Assembly: GCF_000359125.1 (NCBI RefSeq)
Contig: NZ_CAAF010000028.1
Coordinates: forward strand, 62,001-126,000
Reading direction: 5' to 3'
Origin: Mesorhizobium sp. STM 4661
Lineage (GTDB): Bacteria > Pseudomonadota > Alphaproteobacteria > Rhizobiales > Rhizobiaceae
Length of the DNA: 64,000 nt
Part shown: in pieces, positions 1 through 9,386 of the stretch
How positions within the stretch are numbered: the first letter of the stretch is position 1
Layout: each line of letters opens with the position of its first letter
Made by a program: the position numbers and the translations under genes
The notes under the pieces: model-generated
What the model saw: only the letters and a program-made list of their open reading frames with translations
Told to the model about the DNA's origin: nothing
Databases searched by the model: none

Positions 1-443
1 AGCATGAATCCGACAGCTTCCGCGCTCTCTATCGGATCACCATGACCGATCGCTAGGAGCGTTTCGGCCACCTCGCCAGCGAAGCATTGATCCTCAAGGT
101 GCTCGATGCGCAACCGGCTGGTAGAGGCAAGTTTGGCCTCGGCCGGAGTCAAGTGCGCCTCATACGCAGGGAAAATCACCCTCTCCTCAAACCCATGAAT
201 GTCACGGAGCAGCGGAACGATCTTCTTGGCCGTTCCAAGACATTTGAGGCGGTCGACGTTCGGCAGTGCATCGGCAATGCTTTCCAGCGAGAAGCAGAGC
301 TCCAGCTTTTCCCGATGGGCAAGCTTCATGACCTCGCCCGGAATCGCCTCTGTGCCGGCCTGGCGCGAGAAAGCCGCACTTGTCCATGAGCGAGTTGGTC
401 CGTGCTGCGTTTCCTTGTTCAAATCGCCACCTTCTGATTGCAC
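1..443 (-). CDS. Hemerythrin-like HHE-domain protein (partial, runs off left edge)
   Basis: Reading the minus strand from a GTG at 443 gives an open frame to the window edge. It contains IHGFEERVIFPAYE and, further on, RIEHLEDQCFAGEV. The spaced H..E/H..E pattern is that of hemerythrin HHE iron-binding domains, which bind O2 or NO through a di-iron site. The 3' end lies outside the window. The start is uncertain: GTG at 443, TTG at 422 and ATG at 334 are all in frame. The gene is divergent from ccoN across a FixK/FNR-like box, so oxygen-regulated expression with the cbb3 oxidase is plausible. The family call rests on motif spacing only. Confidence 0.6.
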   Translation of the reverse strand, partial: MQSEGGDLNKETQHGPTRSWTSAAFSRQAGTEAIPGEVMKLAHREKLELCFSLESIADALPNVDRLKCLGTAKKIVPLLRDIHGFEERVIFPAYEAHLTPAEAKLASTSRLRIEHLEDQCFAGEVAETLLAIGHGDPIESAEAVGFM

Positions 444-479
444 CGAACTCGATGCTGCCCGAAGCAAAATCGTGCGGCT

Positions 480-493
480 CTGACATGGATCAG
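480..493. promoter_or_regulatory. FixK/FNR-type anaerobox
   Basis: The sequence CTGAC-ATGG-ATCAG is a near-symmetrical match to the rhizobial FixK/FNR consensus TTGAT-N4-ATCAA, keeping the core TGA...TCA half-sites. It lies about 80 bases before ccoN and 37 bases before the divergent hemerythrin-like start, so it could serve both. Activity is inferred from position and match only. Confidence 0.65.
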
Positions 494-572
494 GGCGAGC
501 AGGCGGCAACTACGGAATTAATGCACCGCGGATTTGGCGTCCGCGCATTGGAATCCTGGTCGGGGATATGTC

Positions 573-2183
573 ATGAAATTCGGCACGGAGATCGTCGTTC
601 TAAGCCTGGTTGCTTTTGCGGCCCTGGTGGCTGCCGGCTTCGGCGTAGAAGGACCTTTTCGCCAGCATATGGGGGTTTTGTTCTTCGCCGTGGCTGGCTT
701 TACCGCGATCCTGCTGCGCAACACAGATTTCAAGCCGGCGGCTCCGATCGACACCTCCGCCTACATGGATGGCCCGATCCGCTACGGAGCCATTGCAACG
801 GTATTCTGGGGCGTCGTCGGCATGCTCGTCGGTGTGATCATCGCGCTGCAGCTCGCGTACCCCGATCTCAACATCCAGCCCTGGTTCAACTTCGGCCGTT
901 TGCGGCCGCTGCATACGTCGGGTGTGGTCTTCGCCTTCGGCGGCAACGCTTTGCTTTGCACGTCTCTCTATGTCGTGCAGCGCACGTGCCGCGCCCGGCT
1001 GTTTGGCGGCAAACTGGCCTGGTTTGTGTTCTGGGGTTACCAGCTGTTCATCGTCATGGCCGCGACCGGCTACCTGCTCGGCATCACCGAAGCCCGCGAA
1101 TACGCCGAACCCGAATGGTATGTGGATCTCTGGCTGACCATCGTCTGGGTCGCCTATCTCATCCTGTTCCTCGGCACGATCCTGAAGCGCAAGGAACCGC
1201 ATATCTACGTCGCCAACTGGTTCTACCTGTCCTTCATCGTGACAATCGCGATGCTGCATGTGGTCAACAATCTGTCGATGCCGGCGTCGTTCCTGGGCTC
1301 GAAGAGCTACTCCGCCTTCTCAGGCGTCCAGGACGCCTTGACGCAATGGTGGTATGGCCACAACGCCGTCGGTTTCTTCCTCACCGCCGGGTTCCTCGGC
1401 ATGATGTATTATTTCGTGCCCAAGCAGGCGAACCGGCCGGTCTATTCCTACCGCCTGTCGATCGTCCACTTCTGGGCGATCATCTTTCTCTACATCTGGG
1501 CCGGCCCGCACCACCTGCATTACACCGCCTTACCCGACTGGGCGCAGACGCTCGGCATGGCGTTCTCGATCATGCTGTGGATGCCGTCATGGGGCGGTAT
1601 GATCAATGGCCTGATGACGCTGTCTGGCGCCTGGGACAAGCTGCGCACCGATCCGATCATCCGCATGATGGTGATGGCAGTCGCCTTCTACGGCATGTCG
1701 ACCTTCGAAGGTCCGATTATGTCGATCAAGACGGTCAATTCGCTGTCGCACTACACGGACTGGACCATCGGCCATGTCCATTCCGGCGCGCTCGGCTGGG
1801 TTGGCATGATCTCGTTCGGCGCAATCTACTATATGGTGCCGAAACTGTGGAACCGTGAACGTCTCTATTCGCTGCGGCTCGTCACCTGGCACTTCTGGCT
1901 GGCGACGCTCGGAATCGTCGTCTACGCCGCGGTGATGTGGGTTTCCGGCATCATGCAGGGCTTGATGTGGCGCGAATACGACGAGCAGGGTTTCCTCGTC
2001 TACTCCTTCGCCGAAACCGTCGCCGCCATGCATCCCTTCTACGTCATGCGCGCCATCGGCGGTGCGATGTACCTCACCGGCGCCCTGCTCATGGCCTGGA
2101 ACGTGACCATGACCATTCTTGGCCACCAGCGCGAAGAGCAACCAATGCCAGGTTCCGAGCCCGCCCTCCGGCCTGCCGAATAG
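573..2183 (+). CDS. ccoN: cbb3-type cytochrome c oxidase subunit I
   Basis: Catalytic haem-copper subunit of the high-affinity cbb3 oxidase (FixN), a multi-pass inner-membrane protein that reduces O2 and pumps protons. From the ATG at 573 it is 536 residues, normal for the family. Several motifs are visible: [12 protein letters not shown] with the conserved low-spin haem His, the [10 protein letters not shown] helix, [13 protein letters not shown] around the CuB histidines, and [14 protein letters not shown] carrying the haem histidines. An in-frame ATG at 534 would add 13 residues unlike the family N-terminus, so 573 is preferred. First gene of ccoNOQP and probably driven by the FixK box at 480-493. 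Confidence 0.96.
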   Translation: MKFGTEIVVLSLVAFAALVAAGFGVEGPFRQHMGVLFFAVAGFTAILLRNTDFKPAAPIDTSAYMDGPIRYGAIATVFWGVVGMLVGVIIALQLAYPDLNIQPWFNFGRLRPLHTSGVVFAFGGNALLCTSLYVVQRTCRARLFGGKLAWFVFWGYQLFIVMAATGYLLGITEAREYAEPEWYVDLWLTIVWVAYLILFLGTILKRKEPHIYVANWFYLSFIVTIAMLHVVNNLSMPASFLGSKSYSAFSGVQDALTQWWYGHNAVGFFLTAGFLGMMYYFVPKQANRPVYSYRLSIVHFWAIIFLYIWAGPHHLHYTALPDWAQTLGMAFSIMLWMPSWGGMINGLMTLSGAWDKLRTDPIIRMMVMAVAFYGMSTFEGPIMSIKTVNSLSHYTDWTIGHVHSGALGWVGMISFGAIYYMVPKLWNRERLYSLRLVTWHFWLATLGIVVYAAVMWVSGIMQGLMWREYDEQGFLVYSFAETVAAMHPFYVMRAIGGAMYLTGALLMAWNVTMTILGHQREEQPMPGSEPALRPAE

Positions 2184-2194
2184 GGAGCCAGACA

Positions 2195-2926
2195 ATGGGC
2201 TTGATGGACAAACACGCGATCATCGAGAAGAACGCCACGCTTCTTCTCGTTGGCTCTCTTCTTGTCGTGACCGTCGGCGGCATCGTCGAGATTGCGCCGC
2301 TTTTCTATCTCGACAACACGATCGAGAAAGTCGAAGGCATGCGGCCCTACTCGCCACTGGAACTCGCCGGACGCAACATCTATGTGCGCGAGGGCTGCTA
2401 CCTCTGCCACAGCCAGATGATCAGGCCTTTCCGGGACGAGGTCGAGCGCTACGGCCACTACAGCCTGGCCGCCGAGTCCATGTACGACCACCCCTTCCAG
2501 TGGGGCTCGAAGCGCACCGGCCCTGACCTTGCACGAGTCGGCAACCGCTATTCCAACGAATGGCACGTTCAGCACCTTATGGATCCACGTTCGGTGGTGC
2601 CGGAATCTATCATGCCTCGCTATGCCTTCCTGAAGGACGCTCCGATCGAGGTGAAGGACTTCTCGACGCATCTGGTTGCGAACGCGCGTGTTGGCGTCCC
2701 GTACTCCGATGACATGATCGCGCACGCCAATGCCGATCTGATGGCCCAGGCCGACCCGAATGCCGATGCCTCCGGCGTCGAGAAACGCTATCCGAAAGCC
2801 AAAGTCGGTGATCTGGACGGCAATCCGCAGCAGGTGACCGAGATGGATGCCCTCGTCGCCTATCTGCAAATGCTGGGAACACTGGTCGATTTCAAGACCT
2901 ATGACGATGCAGCCGGCTACCGCTGA
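2195..2926 (+). CDS. ccoO: cbb3-type cytochrome c oxidase subunit II
   Basis: Membrane-anchored monohaem cytochrome c subunit (FixO) that carries electrons towards CcoN. The start is the ATG at 2195, 11 bases after the ccoN stop, behind a GGGAG ribosome site. The 243-residue product has one N-terminal membrane helix (about residues 16-38) and a haem c site CYLCH at 68-72 (C68, C71, H72), followed by the conserved SQMIRPF stretch. Length and order (N, O, Q, P) are typical. Longer upstream frames overlap ccoN and lack family similarity. Confidence 0.96.
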   Translation: MGLMDKHAIIEKNATLLLVGSLLVVTVGGIVEIAPLFYLDNTIEKVEGMRPYSPLELAGRNIYVREGCYLCHSQMIRPFRDEVERYGHYSLAAESMYDHPFQWGSKRTGPDLARVGNRYSNEWHVQHLMDPRSVVPESIMPRYAFLKDAPIEVKDFSTHLVANARVGVPYSDDMIAHANADLMAQADPNADASGVEKRYPKAKVGDLDGNPQQVTEMDALVAYLQMLGTLVDFKTYDDAAGYR

Positions 2927-2936
2927 GGGGGACGCA

Positions 2937-3086
2937 ATGAGCTATAATTTGATGCGGGAATTCGCGGACAGCTGGGGTCTGCTTGCCATGGCGCTCTTCT
3001 TCGTCGGCTGCATTGCTTTTGCCTTGCGTCCCGGCGGCAAAACACTGGCCGATCAAGCCGCCCAGATTCCACTCAAGGACGACTGA
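2937..3086 (+). CDS. ccoQ: cbb3-type oxidase subunit CcoQ
   Basis: A 49-residue protein (FixQ) with a single membrane helix around residues 13-28 (LLAMALFFVGCIAFAL) followed by a short cytoplasmic tail. CcoQ stabilises the cbb3 complex and is not catalytic. The ATG at 2937 lies 10 bases after the ccoO stop, just behind a GAGGGGG ribosome site. Position between ccoO and ccoP and the size decide the call. A longer frame starting at 2847 overlaps ccoO and is not needed. Confidence 0.93.
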   Translation: MSYNLMREFADSWGLLAMALFFVGCIAFALRPGGKTLADQAAQIPLKDD

Positions 3087-3088
3087 TC

Positions 3089-3952
3089 ATGAGCAGCGAG
3101 CATATCGATGAAGTCTCGGGCATCTCAACGACCGGTCATGAATGGGACGGGATAAGGGAGCTCAACAACCCATTGCCCCGATGGTGGGTGATAACCTTCT
3201 ACATCACCGTCGCTTGGGCGGTGGCTTATACAATTGCGTATCCGGCTTGGCCGATGCTGTCTTCCGCGACCAAGGGTGTGCTTGGCTATTCCAGCCGCAA
3301 CGCTGTCAAGATTGAGCTGGCGGCTGCCGAAGCCGCCAAGGGCAAATATGTCGCGGCCATCCAGCAGAAGACCGTATCCGAGATTGCAGCCGACGACGCG
3401 CTGCGTGAATTCGCGGTAGCGGCCGGCGGAGCTACCTTCAAGGTCAATTGCGTGCAATGCCACGGCTCGGGCGCCCAAGGGTCGAAGGGCTTTCCAAACC
3501 TGAACGACGATGACTGGCTGTGGGGCGGCACGACCGAGCAGATCCAGCAAACGATCGCGCACGGCATCCGTTTCGCATCCGACCCGGATACTCGGCAGTC
3601 GGAAATGCCCCCCTTCGGTGACATCATCACGCCCGAACAGATCGCACAGGTCGGCGCCTATGTCGCCAGCCTCTCGGGCAAGGTCCAGGATGCAAGTCTT
3701 ATCGAGCCCGGCGCCAAGGTATTCGCGGAAAACTGCGTCGCCTGTCACGGCGATAATGCGAAAGGCAACAAAGAGCTTGGCGCGCCCAATCTGACCGATG
3801 CGATCTGGCTCTACGCACCCGGCGAGACAGCCATCGCCGTCCAAGTCCGCGCGCCGAAGCACGGTGTCATGCCGGCCTGGATCAGGCGTCTCGGCGAGAC
3901 CAAGGTTAAGGAACTTGCGGTTTATGTCCATTCGCTTGGCGGCGGAGAATAG
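3089..3952 (+). CDS. ccoP: cbb3-type cytochrome c oxidase subunit III
   Basis: Dihaem cytochrome c subunit (FixP), 287 residues, that accepts electrons from periplasmic cytochrome c. There is one N-terminal membrane helix (about 32-53) and then two cytochrome c domains with haem sites CVQCH at 121-125 and CVACH at 216-220. Conserved MPPFG and MPAWI methionine-ligand regions follow each site. It starts two bases after the ccoQ stop, closing the ccoNOQP operon. Fully typical length and layout. Confidence 0.96.
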   Translation: MSSEHIDEVSGISTTGHEWDGIRELNNPLPRWWVITFYITVAWAVAYTIAYPAWPMLSSATKGVLGYSSRNAVKIELAAAEAAKGKYVAAIQQKTVSEIAADDALREFAVAAGGATFKVNCVQCHGSGAQGSKGFPNLNDDDWLWGGTTEQIQQTIAHGIRFASDPDTRQSEMPPFGDIITPEQIAQVGAYVASLSGKVQDASLIEPGAKVFAENCVACHGDNAKGNKELGAPNLTDAIWLYAPGETAIAVQVRAPKHGVMPAWIRRLGETKVKELAVYVHSLGGGE

Positions 3953-3989
3953 GAACGGAAGCCTATTCTCGGCCCTCCCCGCCAAGCGA

Positions 3990-4015
3990 CGGGGCCCGGC
4001 ACGAGTCGGGCCCCG
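3990..4015. other. Strong hairpin between ccoP and fixG
   Basis: A nine-base perfect stem (CGGGGCCCG, 3990-3998, with CGGGCCCCG, 4007-4015) closes an eight-base loop, 38 bases after the ccoP stop. No T-run follows on the plus strand, so it is more likely an mRNA-stabilising or attenuating hairpin between the oxidase and assembly operons than a full intrinsic terminator. Confidence 0.5.
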
Positions 4016-4037
4016 ACACCATTCCGGCATGCGGCGA

Positions 4038-4051
4038 TTGACCTGCAGCAA
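4038..4051. promoter_or_regulatory. Possible FixK/FNR box before fixG
   Basis: TTGAC-CTGC-AGCAA matches the left half of the FixK/FNR consensus well and the right half imperfectly (AGCAA for ATCAA). It is about 110 bases before fixG, a usual distance, and fixGHIS is normally FixK-controlled in rhizobia. Weak because of the imperfect half-site. Confidence 0.45.
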
Positions 4052-4149
4052 GGCGGCGCGGCCCACACGGCGAAGCGGGCTCACTGCAGACCGGACGTCT
4101 GTCGAAGCAGACAAGTCCGTCGCACAACGATGTCATAGGCCGCGCGCGA

Positions 4150-5721
4150 GTGGAGATGCACGTGCTGGATAAAACGCAGATGGAGCGGCTCGAGGCAAAA
4201 GCGGTCAACTCCGCCAAGACACGACAGCCGCTCTATGCTCCGCGCAAGAAAATCTTCCCTAAACGCGCCTCGGGCAGCTTTCGCCGCTTCAAATGGCTGG
4301 TGATGGCGATCACGCTGGGCATCTATTATCTGATGCCCTGGTTGCGCTGGGATCGAGGTCCGTTTGCTCCTGATCAGGCCGTGCTGATCGATCTTGCCAA
4401 CCGCCGTTTCTACGTCTTCTTCATCGAGATATGGCCGCAGGAATTCTACTATGTCGCCGGCCTTCTGATGATGGCCGGCATCGGCCTCTTCCTGATCACG
4501 TCCACCGTCGGCCGCGCCTGGTGCGGCTATACCTGCCCGCAGACGGTATGGGTCGATCTTTTCCTAGTCGTGGAGCGGGCGATCGAAGGCGATCGCAACG
4601 CTCGCATGAAGCTCGACGCCGGCCGCTGGACCGCGCGCAAACTGGTGCTGCGTGTGTCGAAACACGCCATCTGGCTGGTCATAGCGGCAGCTACCGGCGG
4701 CGCCTGGATCCTCTATTTCGCCGATGCGCCGACGCTGATCGGCGACGTATTCAACGGCACCGCCGCTTCGGTCGCCTACGTCACCATCGCGGTGCTGACG
4801 GCGACCACCTACACGTTCGGCGGGCTGATGCGCGAGCAAGTCTGCACCTACATGTGCCCGTGGCCGCGCATCCAGGCTGCCATGCTCGACGAGAATTCGC
4901 TCACTGTGACCTACAATGACTGGCGTGGCGAACCTCGTTCGCGGCACGCCAAGAAGGTCCAGGCTGCGGGGCAGCCGGTCGGTGACTGCGTCGACTGCAA
5001 TGCCTGTGTCGCAGTCTGCCCGATGGGGATCGACATTCGCGACGGCCAGCAACTCGAATGCATCACTTGCGCGCTGTGCCTTGATGCCTGCGACGGCGTC
5101 ATGAACAAGCTCGGCAAGGAGCGCGGGCTGATCTCCTATGCGACGCTGTCCGACTACAACGCCAACATGGCGGTGGCGACCGCAGGCGGCTCCGGTCCCG
5201 TGAACCCTTCACTCGTCAGAACGGCCGACAGCACATTCTCCGCCAGGTTGGCGCATTTCCATATTCGCAAGATCTTCCGGCCGAGGACCTTCTTCTACAT
5301 GGGCGCGTGGACGGCGGTCGGGCTTGCCTTGATCTATTCGCTGCTGACGCGCGACCGACTCGAGATCAACGTCCTGCACGACCGCAATCCGCAATTCGTG
5401 ACCCTGTCCGACGGCTCGATCCGCAACGGTTACACCGTCAAGCTGCTTAACATGATCCCCGAGCCAAGGACGATCGTCGTCACGATGCAGGGCTTGCAGG
5501 GAGCCGAAATGAGCGTCGTCGGCAGTGATCTGCCGGCAGCTCGCTTCTTCGCCATCGCGGTCGAACCCGACCGGCTGAACATGCTGAAGGTCTTCGTGCG
5601 CCAGCCAGCGGGTGAGGTTCGGCACGCTGCACAAACCTTCAAGTTCCGCGTCGAGGACAGAGCGAGCTTCGAATCGGACGAATACACCGCCACCTTCAAC
5701 GCCCCGGAGATCGCCAGATGA
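4150..5721 (+). CDS. fixG: cbb3 oxidase assembly ferredoxin CcoG (FixG)
   Basis: Membrane-bound iron-sulphur protein of the RdxA/FixG family, needed for cbb3 oxidase maturation and implicated in copper handling. The 523-residue product has N-terminal membrane helices with the conserved CGYTCPQTVW and CTYMCPWPR motifs. Two [4Fe-4S] ferredoxin clusters follow (CVDCNACVAVCP and CITCALCLDACD), then a C-terminal immunoglobulin-like FixG domain. The start is either GTG at 4150 or ATG at 4156, which would remove two residues. It overlaps fixH by ATGA, showing translational coupling. Confidence 0.95.
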   Translation: MEMHVLDKTQMERLEAKAVNSAKTRQPLYAPRKKIFPKRASGSFRRFKWLVMAITLGIYYLMPWLRWDRGPFAPDQAVLIDLANRRFYVFFIEIWPQEFYYVAGLLMMAGIGLFLITSTVGRAWCGYTCPQTVWVDLFLVVERAIEGDRNARMKLDAGRWTARKLVLRVSKHAIWLVIAAATGGAWILYFADAPTLIGDVFNGTAASVAYVTIAVLTATTYTFGGLMREQVCTYMCPWPRIQAAMLDENSLTVTYNDWRGEPRSRHAKKVQAAGQPVGDCVDCNACVAVCPMGIDIRDGQQLECITCALCLDACDGVMNKLGKERGLISYATLSDYNANMAVATAGGSGPVNPSLVRTADSTFSARLAHFHIRKIFRPRTFFYMGAWTAVGLALIYSLLTRDRLEINVLHDRNPQFVTLSDGSIRNGYTVKLLNMIPEPRTIVVTMQGLQGAEMSVVGSDLPAARFFAIAVEPDRLNMLKVFVRQPAGEVRHAAQTFKFRVEDRASFESDEYTATFNAPEIAR

Positions 5722-6215
5722 GCACCAATACGCAAAAGACGCGTGAGTTCACCGGCAGGCACATGCTGCTCACCATTCTCGGCTTTTTCGGCGTGATCAT
5801 CGCGGTCAATCTCACGATGGCGACACTCGCCAGCACCAGCTGGACCGGCCTTGTCGTCGAGAACACCTATGTGGCGAGCCAGCAATTCAACCGAAAGGCC
5901 GAGGAAGGGCGCGCGCAGGCGGCACTCGGCTGGACCGGCAAACTGACGATCGCTCGGGGTGAGGTCCGCTACAGCTTGAGCGATACCACCGGCAAGCCGG
6001 TCCCCTTGCATGGCGTCAAGATACTGTTTCGTCATCCCGCCTACGAGGCTGGGGACAAGGCCGTCACTCTCGCCCTCGTCTCGGACCAGGAATTTGCCGC
6101 GCAGCACTTGCCAAGGGATGGCGTCTGGATCGTCGAAGTCGACGCCGATGCCGGTCTGACAGAGCCCTATCGCGACGTTCGCCGGATCATGATTTCGCAA
6201 GGAGCGCTGCAATGA
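5718..6215 (+). CDS. fixH: cbb3 oxidase assembly protein FixH
   Basis: A 165-residue FixH-family protein: short cytoplasmic N-terminus, one membrane helix at about residues 17-37 (MLLTILGFFGVIIAVNLTMA), then a periplasmic domain with the family SQQFNRKAEEG stretch. FixH acts with FixG and FixI in oxidase assembly and copper delivery; its exact role is unclear in the family. It overlaps both fixG and fixI by four bases. Confidence 0.93.
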   Translation: MSTNTQKTREFTGRHMLLTILGFFGVIIAVNLTMATLASTSWTGLVVENTYVASQQFNRKAEEGRAQAALGWTGKLTIARGEVRYSLSDTTGKPVPLHGVKILFRHPAYEAGDKAVTLALVSDQEFAAQHLPRDGVWIVEVDADAGLTEPYRDVRRIMISQGALQ

Positions 6216-8497
6216 GCTGTTGTGTACCCAGCGCGGAACTGGCGCTGGATCTGACCAGTACCACATCGGTCCTGCCGTCTAGCCAGGAGATCAGGTTGGC
6301 GAGCCGATCGCTCGGCGATGATCTGCGCCAGACCGACCTTTCAGTGCCGACGGTTCATTGCGCGGCCTGTATCCAAGCGATCGAGACAGCGCTGGGAAAG
6401 CTCGATCAAGTCGAGGGCGCTCGTGTCAACCTGTCGACGAAACGTGTCGCGGTCCGCTGGCGTGGGAACGAAGTACCACCATTCGTCGCCGTGCTGGGAC
6501 GGCTGGGGTACGAGGCGCATCTGTTCGACCTCGAGGTCGGTGACAAGGACAAGACGCTTTCGGCGTTGATCCGCGCGGTCGCTGTCTCCGGGTTTGCGGC
6601 TGGCAACATCATGCTGCTCTCGGTCTCGGTCTGGTCCGGCGCCGAAGGCGCGACCCGCGACCTGTTTCACTGGGTCTCGGCATTGATCGCCATCCCGGCG
6701 CTCACCTTTGCCGGCGGCATCTTCTTCCGCTCGGCCTGGAATGCACTGCGCCACGGCCGCATGAACATGGACGTGCCGATCGCGGTTGGGGTGTCGCTCG
6801 CTTATGCCATGAGCCTCTACGAGACGATCAATAATGGCGATCACGCCTATTTCGACGCGTCCGTATCCCTGCTGTTTTTCCTGTTGATCGGCCGGACGCT
6901 GGATCATGTGATGCGGGAGCGTGCCCGGACCGCCGTGAAGGGCCTGTCACAGTTGGCCGCGCGTGGGGCCATGGTGCTGCGCGGCGACGGCTCGCGAGAC
7001 TACCTACCGGTTGGCGAGATCCAACCTGGGATGCAGTTGCTGATCGCAGCCGGCGAAAGAATCCCTGTCGACGGCCGGATCATTCGGGGAGCGTCGGATC
7101 TCGACTGCTCACTGGCCTCAGGCGAAAGCACGCCAAAAAACGTGGCCCCGGGCGAAGCAGTACAGGCCGGCGTGCTCAATCTTACCGGCCCGCTGACGAT
7201 CGAGGCGACAGCCGCCGCAAAGGATTCCTTCCTGGCGGAAATGGTGCGGCTGATGGAAGCCGCGGAGGGCGGCCAAGCGCATTACCGCCGGATCGCCGAT
7301 CGCGTCTCGGCTCTCTACGCCCCCGTGGTCCATCTCACCGCCCTTGCGACATTCCTTGGCTGGATGGCAGCGACCGGCGACTGGCACCGGGCCATCACCA
7401 TCGCCATCGCCGTTCTCATCATCACATGCCCGTGCGCGCTTGGCCTCGCGGTGCCGATCGTACAGGTGGTCGCCGCACGGCGCCTGTTCGAGAACGGCAT
7501 CATGGTCAAGGACGGTTCGGCCATGGAACGCCTGGCAACAGTGGACATAGCGGTGTTCGACAAGACCGGAACTCTGACGCTTGGCCAGCCCCGGCTCGTC
7601 AACGCGTCATCGATCGATCCCGCCATGCTGGCAGTTGCAGCCGACCTGGCAGCGCACTCGCGGCATCCGTTTTCAAAGGCCATAGCCGGTTTTGCCACGC
7701 GTGGCGGGCAACACAAATTCCGTGCCGTCACCGAGCATCCGGGATTTGGAATCGAAGCAACTGACGCTGGAAATACCTGGCGGCTGGGTCGACGCGGAAG
7801 GGCTGGATGGAAGGCTCGAACCGGCGGCGAAGGCAAACATGGCTACGGCGGAACGGTTCTCACGAAGAACGGGATGATTGTCGCTTCCTTCGCTTTCGAG
7901 GATGCGTTGCGGGCCGATGCCGGGAGCGTCATGGCGCAATTGAACGATGCAGGGGTCTCGGTCGAAATGCTGTCGGGCGATACCGCGGACGTCTGTGGCG
8001 ATGTCGCAAGAATATTGGCCATCGACCGTTTTGTTCCGGCGCTGCTGCCGTCCGGGAAGGTTGAGCGGATCGAAGTGCTGACCAAGGCCGGCCACAAGGT
8101 CCTGATGGTGGGCGACGGGCTCAACGACACGCCAGCGCTGGGCGCGGCGCACGTCTCGATCGCTCCCGCGACCGCCGCCGATATTGGCCGCAACGCTGCC
8201 GATTTCGTGTTCCTGCGTGAAAGCCTTTCGGCCGTACCCCTTGCGCTGGACGTCTCGCGGAAGGCAGGGCGGCTGATCCGCCAGAACATAGCCATCGCGA
8301 TCATCTACAACGCCGTTGCCGTGCCGATCGCCATCTTCGGCAACGTCACGCCGTTGATCGCGGCGGTCGCGATGTCCGCCTCATCGCTGCTGGTGATCGG
8401 AAACGGGCTGCGGCTGCAGGGCTTTAGGCTCGCCGAGCTGACGAGGGCTTCTTCGGCAACGCATTCCGGCATTCACCCATCAGCGCGGTCATCATGA
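6212..8497 (+). CDS. fixI: Copper-transporting P1B-type ATPase FixI (CcoI)
   Basis: Heavy-metal ATPase that exports copper for insertion into CcoN. The 761 residues show an N-terminal heavy-metal-associated domain with CAAC at 50-53, an intramembrane CPC at 406-408, the phosphorylation motif DKTGTLT at 450-456 (D450 phosphorylated), an SRHPFSKA motif near 482 and the hinge GDGLNDTPAL near 633. The N-terminus also has a Cys pair, MSCC. It overlaps fixH and fixS by ATGA. The sequence is FixI/CcoI-like, and the operon position separates it from the detoxifying CopA type. Confidence 0.95.
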   Translation: MSCCVPSAELALDLTSTTSVLPSSQEIRLASRSLGDDLRQTDLSVPTVHCAACIQAIETALGKLDQVEGARVNLSTKRVAVRWRGNEVPPFVAVLGRLGYEAHLFDLEVGDKDKTLSALIRAVAVSGFAAGNIMLLSVSVWSGAEGATRDLFHWVSALIAIPALTFAGGIFFRSAWNALRHGRMNMDVPIAVGVSLAYAMSLYETINNGDHAYFDASVSLLFFLLIGRTLDHVMRERARTAVKGLSQLAARGAMVLRGDGSRDYLPVGEIQPGMQLLIAAGERIPVDGRIIRGASDLDCSLASGESTPKNVAPGEAVQAGVLNLTGPLTIEATAAAKDSFLAEMVRLMEAAEGGQAHYRRIADRVSALYAPVVHLTALATFLGWMAATGDWHRAITIAIAVLIITCPCALGLAVPIVQVVAARRLFENGIMVKDGSAMERLATVDIAVFDKTGTLTLGQPRLVNASSIDPAMLAVAADLAAHSRHPFSKAIAGFATRGGQHKFRAVTEHPGFGIEATDAGNTWRLGRRGRAGWKARTGGEGKHGYGGTVLTKNGMIVASFAFEDALRADAGSVMAQLNDAGVSVEMLSGDTADVCGDVARILAIDRFVPALLPSGKVERIEVLTKAGHKVLMVGDGLNDTPALGAAHVSIAPATAADIGRNAADFVFLRESLSAVPLALDVSRKAGRLIRQNIAIAIIYNAVAVPIAIFGNVTPLIAAVAMSASSLLVIGNGLRLQGFRLAELTRASSATHSGIHPSARSS

Positions 8498-8643
8498 CGA
8501 TACTCGTCTACCTCATGCCAGTCGCCCTATTTCTTGGCGCACTGGGGCTGACTGGCTTTCTGTGGGCGTTGAAGAGTGGCCAATATGAGGATCTTGACGG
8601 AGCCGCTGAGCGCATCCTCCGGGACGACAAGCCGGAACGCTGA
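8494..8643 (+). CDS. fixS: cbb3 oxidase assembly protein FixS (CcoS)
   Basis: A 49-residue protein starting at the ATG at 8494 that overlaps the fixI stop by ATGA. It begins MTILVYLMPVALFLGALGL, a single membrane helix, followed by GFLWALKSGQYEDLDGAAERIL, which is the highly conserved CcoS signature (W.L.SGQYDDL..A..RIL). CcoS is required to assemble an active, cofactor-loaded cbb3 oxidase. It completes fixGHIS. Confidence 0.95.
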   Translation: MTILVYLMPVALFLGALGLTGFLWALKSGQYEDLDGAAERILRDDKPER

Positions 8644-8668
8644 GCCAGACCGCTGTTCCTGACGCTGT

Positions 8669-8687
8669 GCTGACGCCGGCCGTCAGC
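8669..8687 (+). terminator. Hairpin after fixS
   Basis: GCTGACG (8669-8675) pairs perfectly with CGTCAGC (8681-8687) around a five-base loop, 25 bases after the fixS stop. No T-run follows, so it is only a candidate end of the fix operon. The rest of 8688-8868 shows no supported gene. Confidence 0.35.
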
Positions 8688-8868
8688 CGACTCGGAATAA
8701 CGATTGAAGCTCCACAACCAGTTAAGCCGCTTGACGTAGATTTGTGAAAAGCCCCTGTCCCTCGAAGGACTGCGTCGCGGGTTCCGCCCCAACATAGACG
8801 CGGCCAATGTCATAACGTACGCAAAGCTGATGTTCATGTTCACGATAGGTGCGGACACGGGGTTGCAG

Positions 8869-9370
8869 TTACACTTGTTTGGGTTCAACTGCAGGTTTCG
8901 TGCACCCAATTTCGTCCAGGTAATCGGCCCACCACTGCATCATACTGACGCGCTTTTCCCAGTGCTCTGCCCTGGCGTAAGCGCGCCGAACGTCGTTCTT
9001 TTCAATATGGGTCAGCTGTCTCTCTTGCGTCTGGATGCCACCTGCCGCATTCATTCAACAGAGTTGATGCCGTTGCTCGGAAACCGTGAGCCGTTGCTTC
9101 TTTCTTGCTGTAACCCATGCGACGCAGGGCGGCGTTAAGTGTATTGTCGGAAATCGGACGAGAACCCGATCGCACACTTGGAAACAGCAGCGCCTCGCTG
9201 CCGGAAATGTCTCTGAGATCGGTCAGGATTTTGATGACCTGCCTCGAAAGTGCAACGCGGTGCGGCCGCCGCATTTTCATGCGTGCTTCCGGGATGGTCC
9301 ACACCGAACCTTTGAAGTCGAACTCTTCCTATCCGGCGGCTCGCAACTCGCCGGGGCGGGGAAACAGTAG
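8869..9370 (-). pseudogene. Tyrosine integrase remnant (C-terminal half, broken)
   Basis: The minus strand encodes, in pieces, residues matching about 240-385 of the intact integrase at 21744-23069. It begins at LFPRPGELRAAG near 9370, then has an in-frame TAG where the intact copy has Trp. It continues through the MKMRRPHRV and RSGSRPISDNTLNAAL blocks and HGFRATAST, and shifts frame near 9035 before QLTHIEKNDVRRAYARAEHW with the catalytic Tyr. Sequence upstream of 9370 does not match, so the N-terminal half is missing. The stop, frameshift and truncation mean it is non-functional. It is a direct-orientation relative of the intact copy and probably marks an older integration at the far island end. 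Confidence 0.88.
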
Positions 9371-9386
9371 GCGCAGTTATGCGACG

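Noticed and set aside
380..1858. A 492-codon plus-strand frame covering most of ccoN
   Set aside because: Arg/His/Pro-rich composition with no family features; it is a shadow of ccoN in a high-GC genome.
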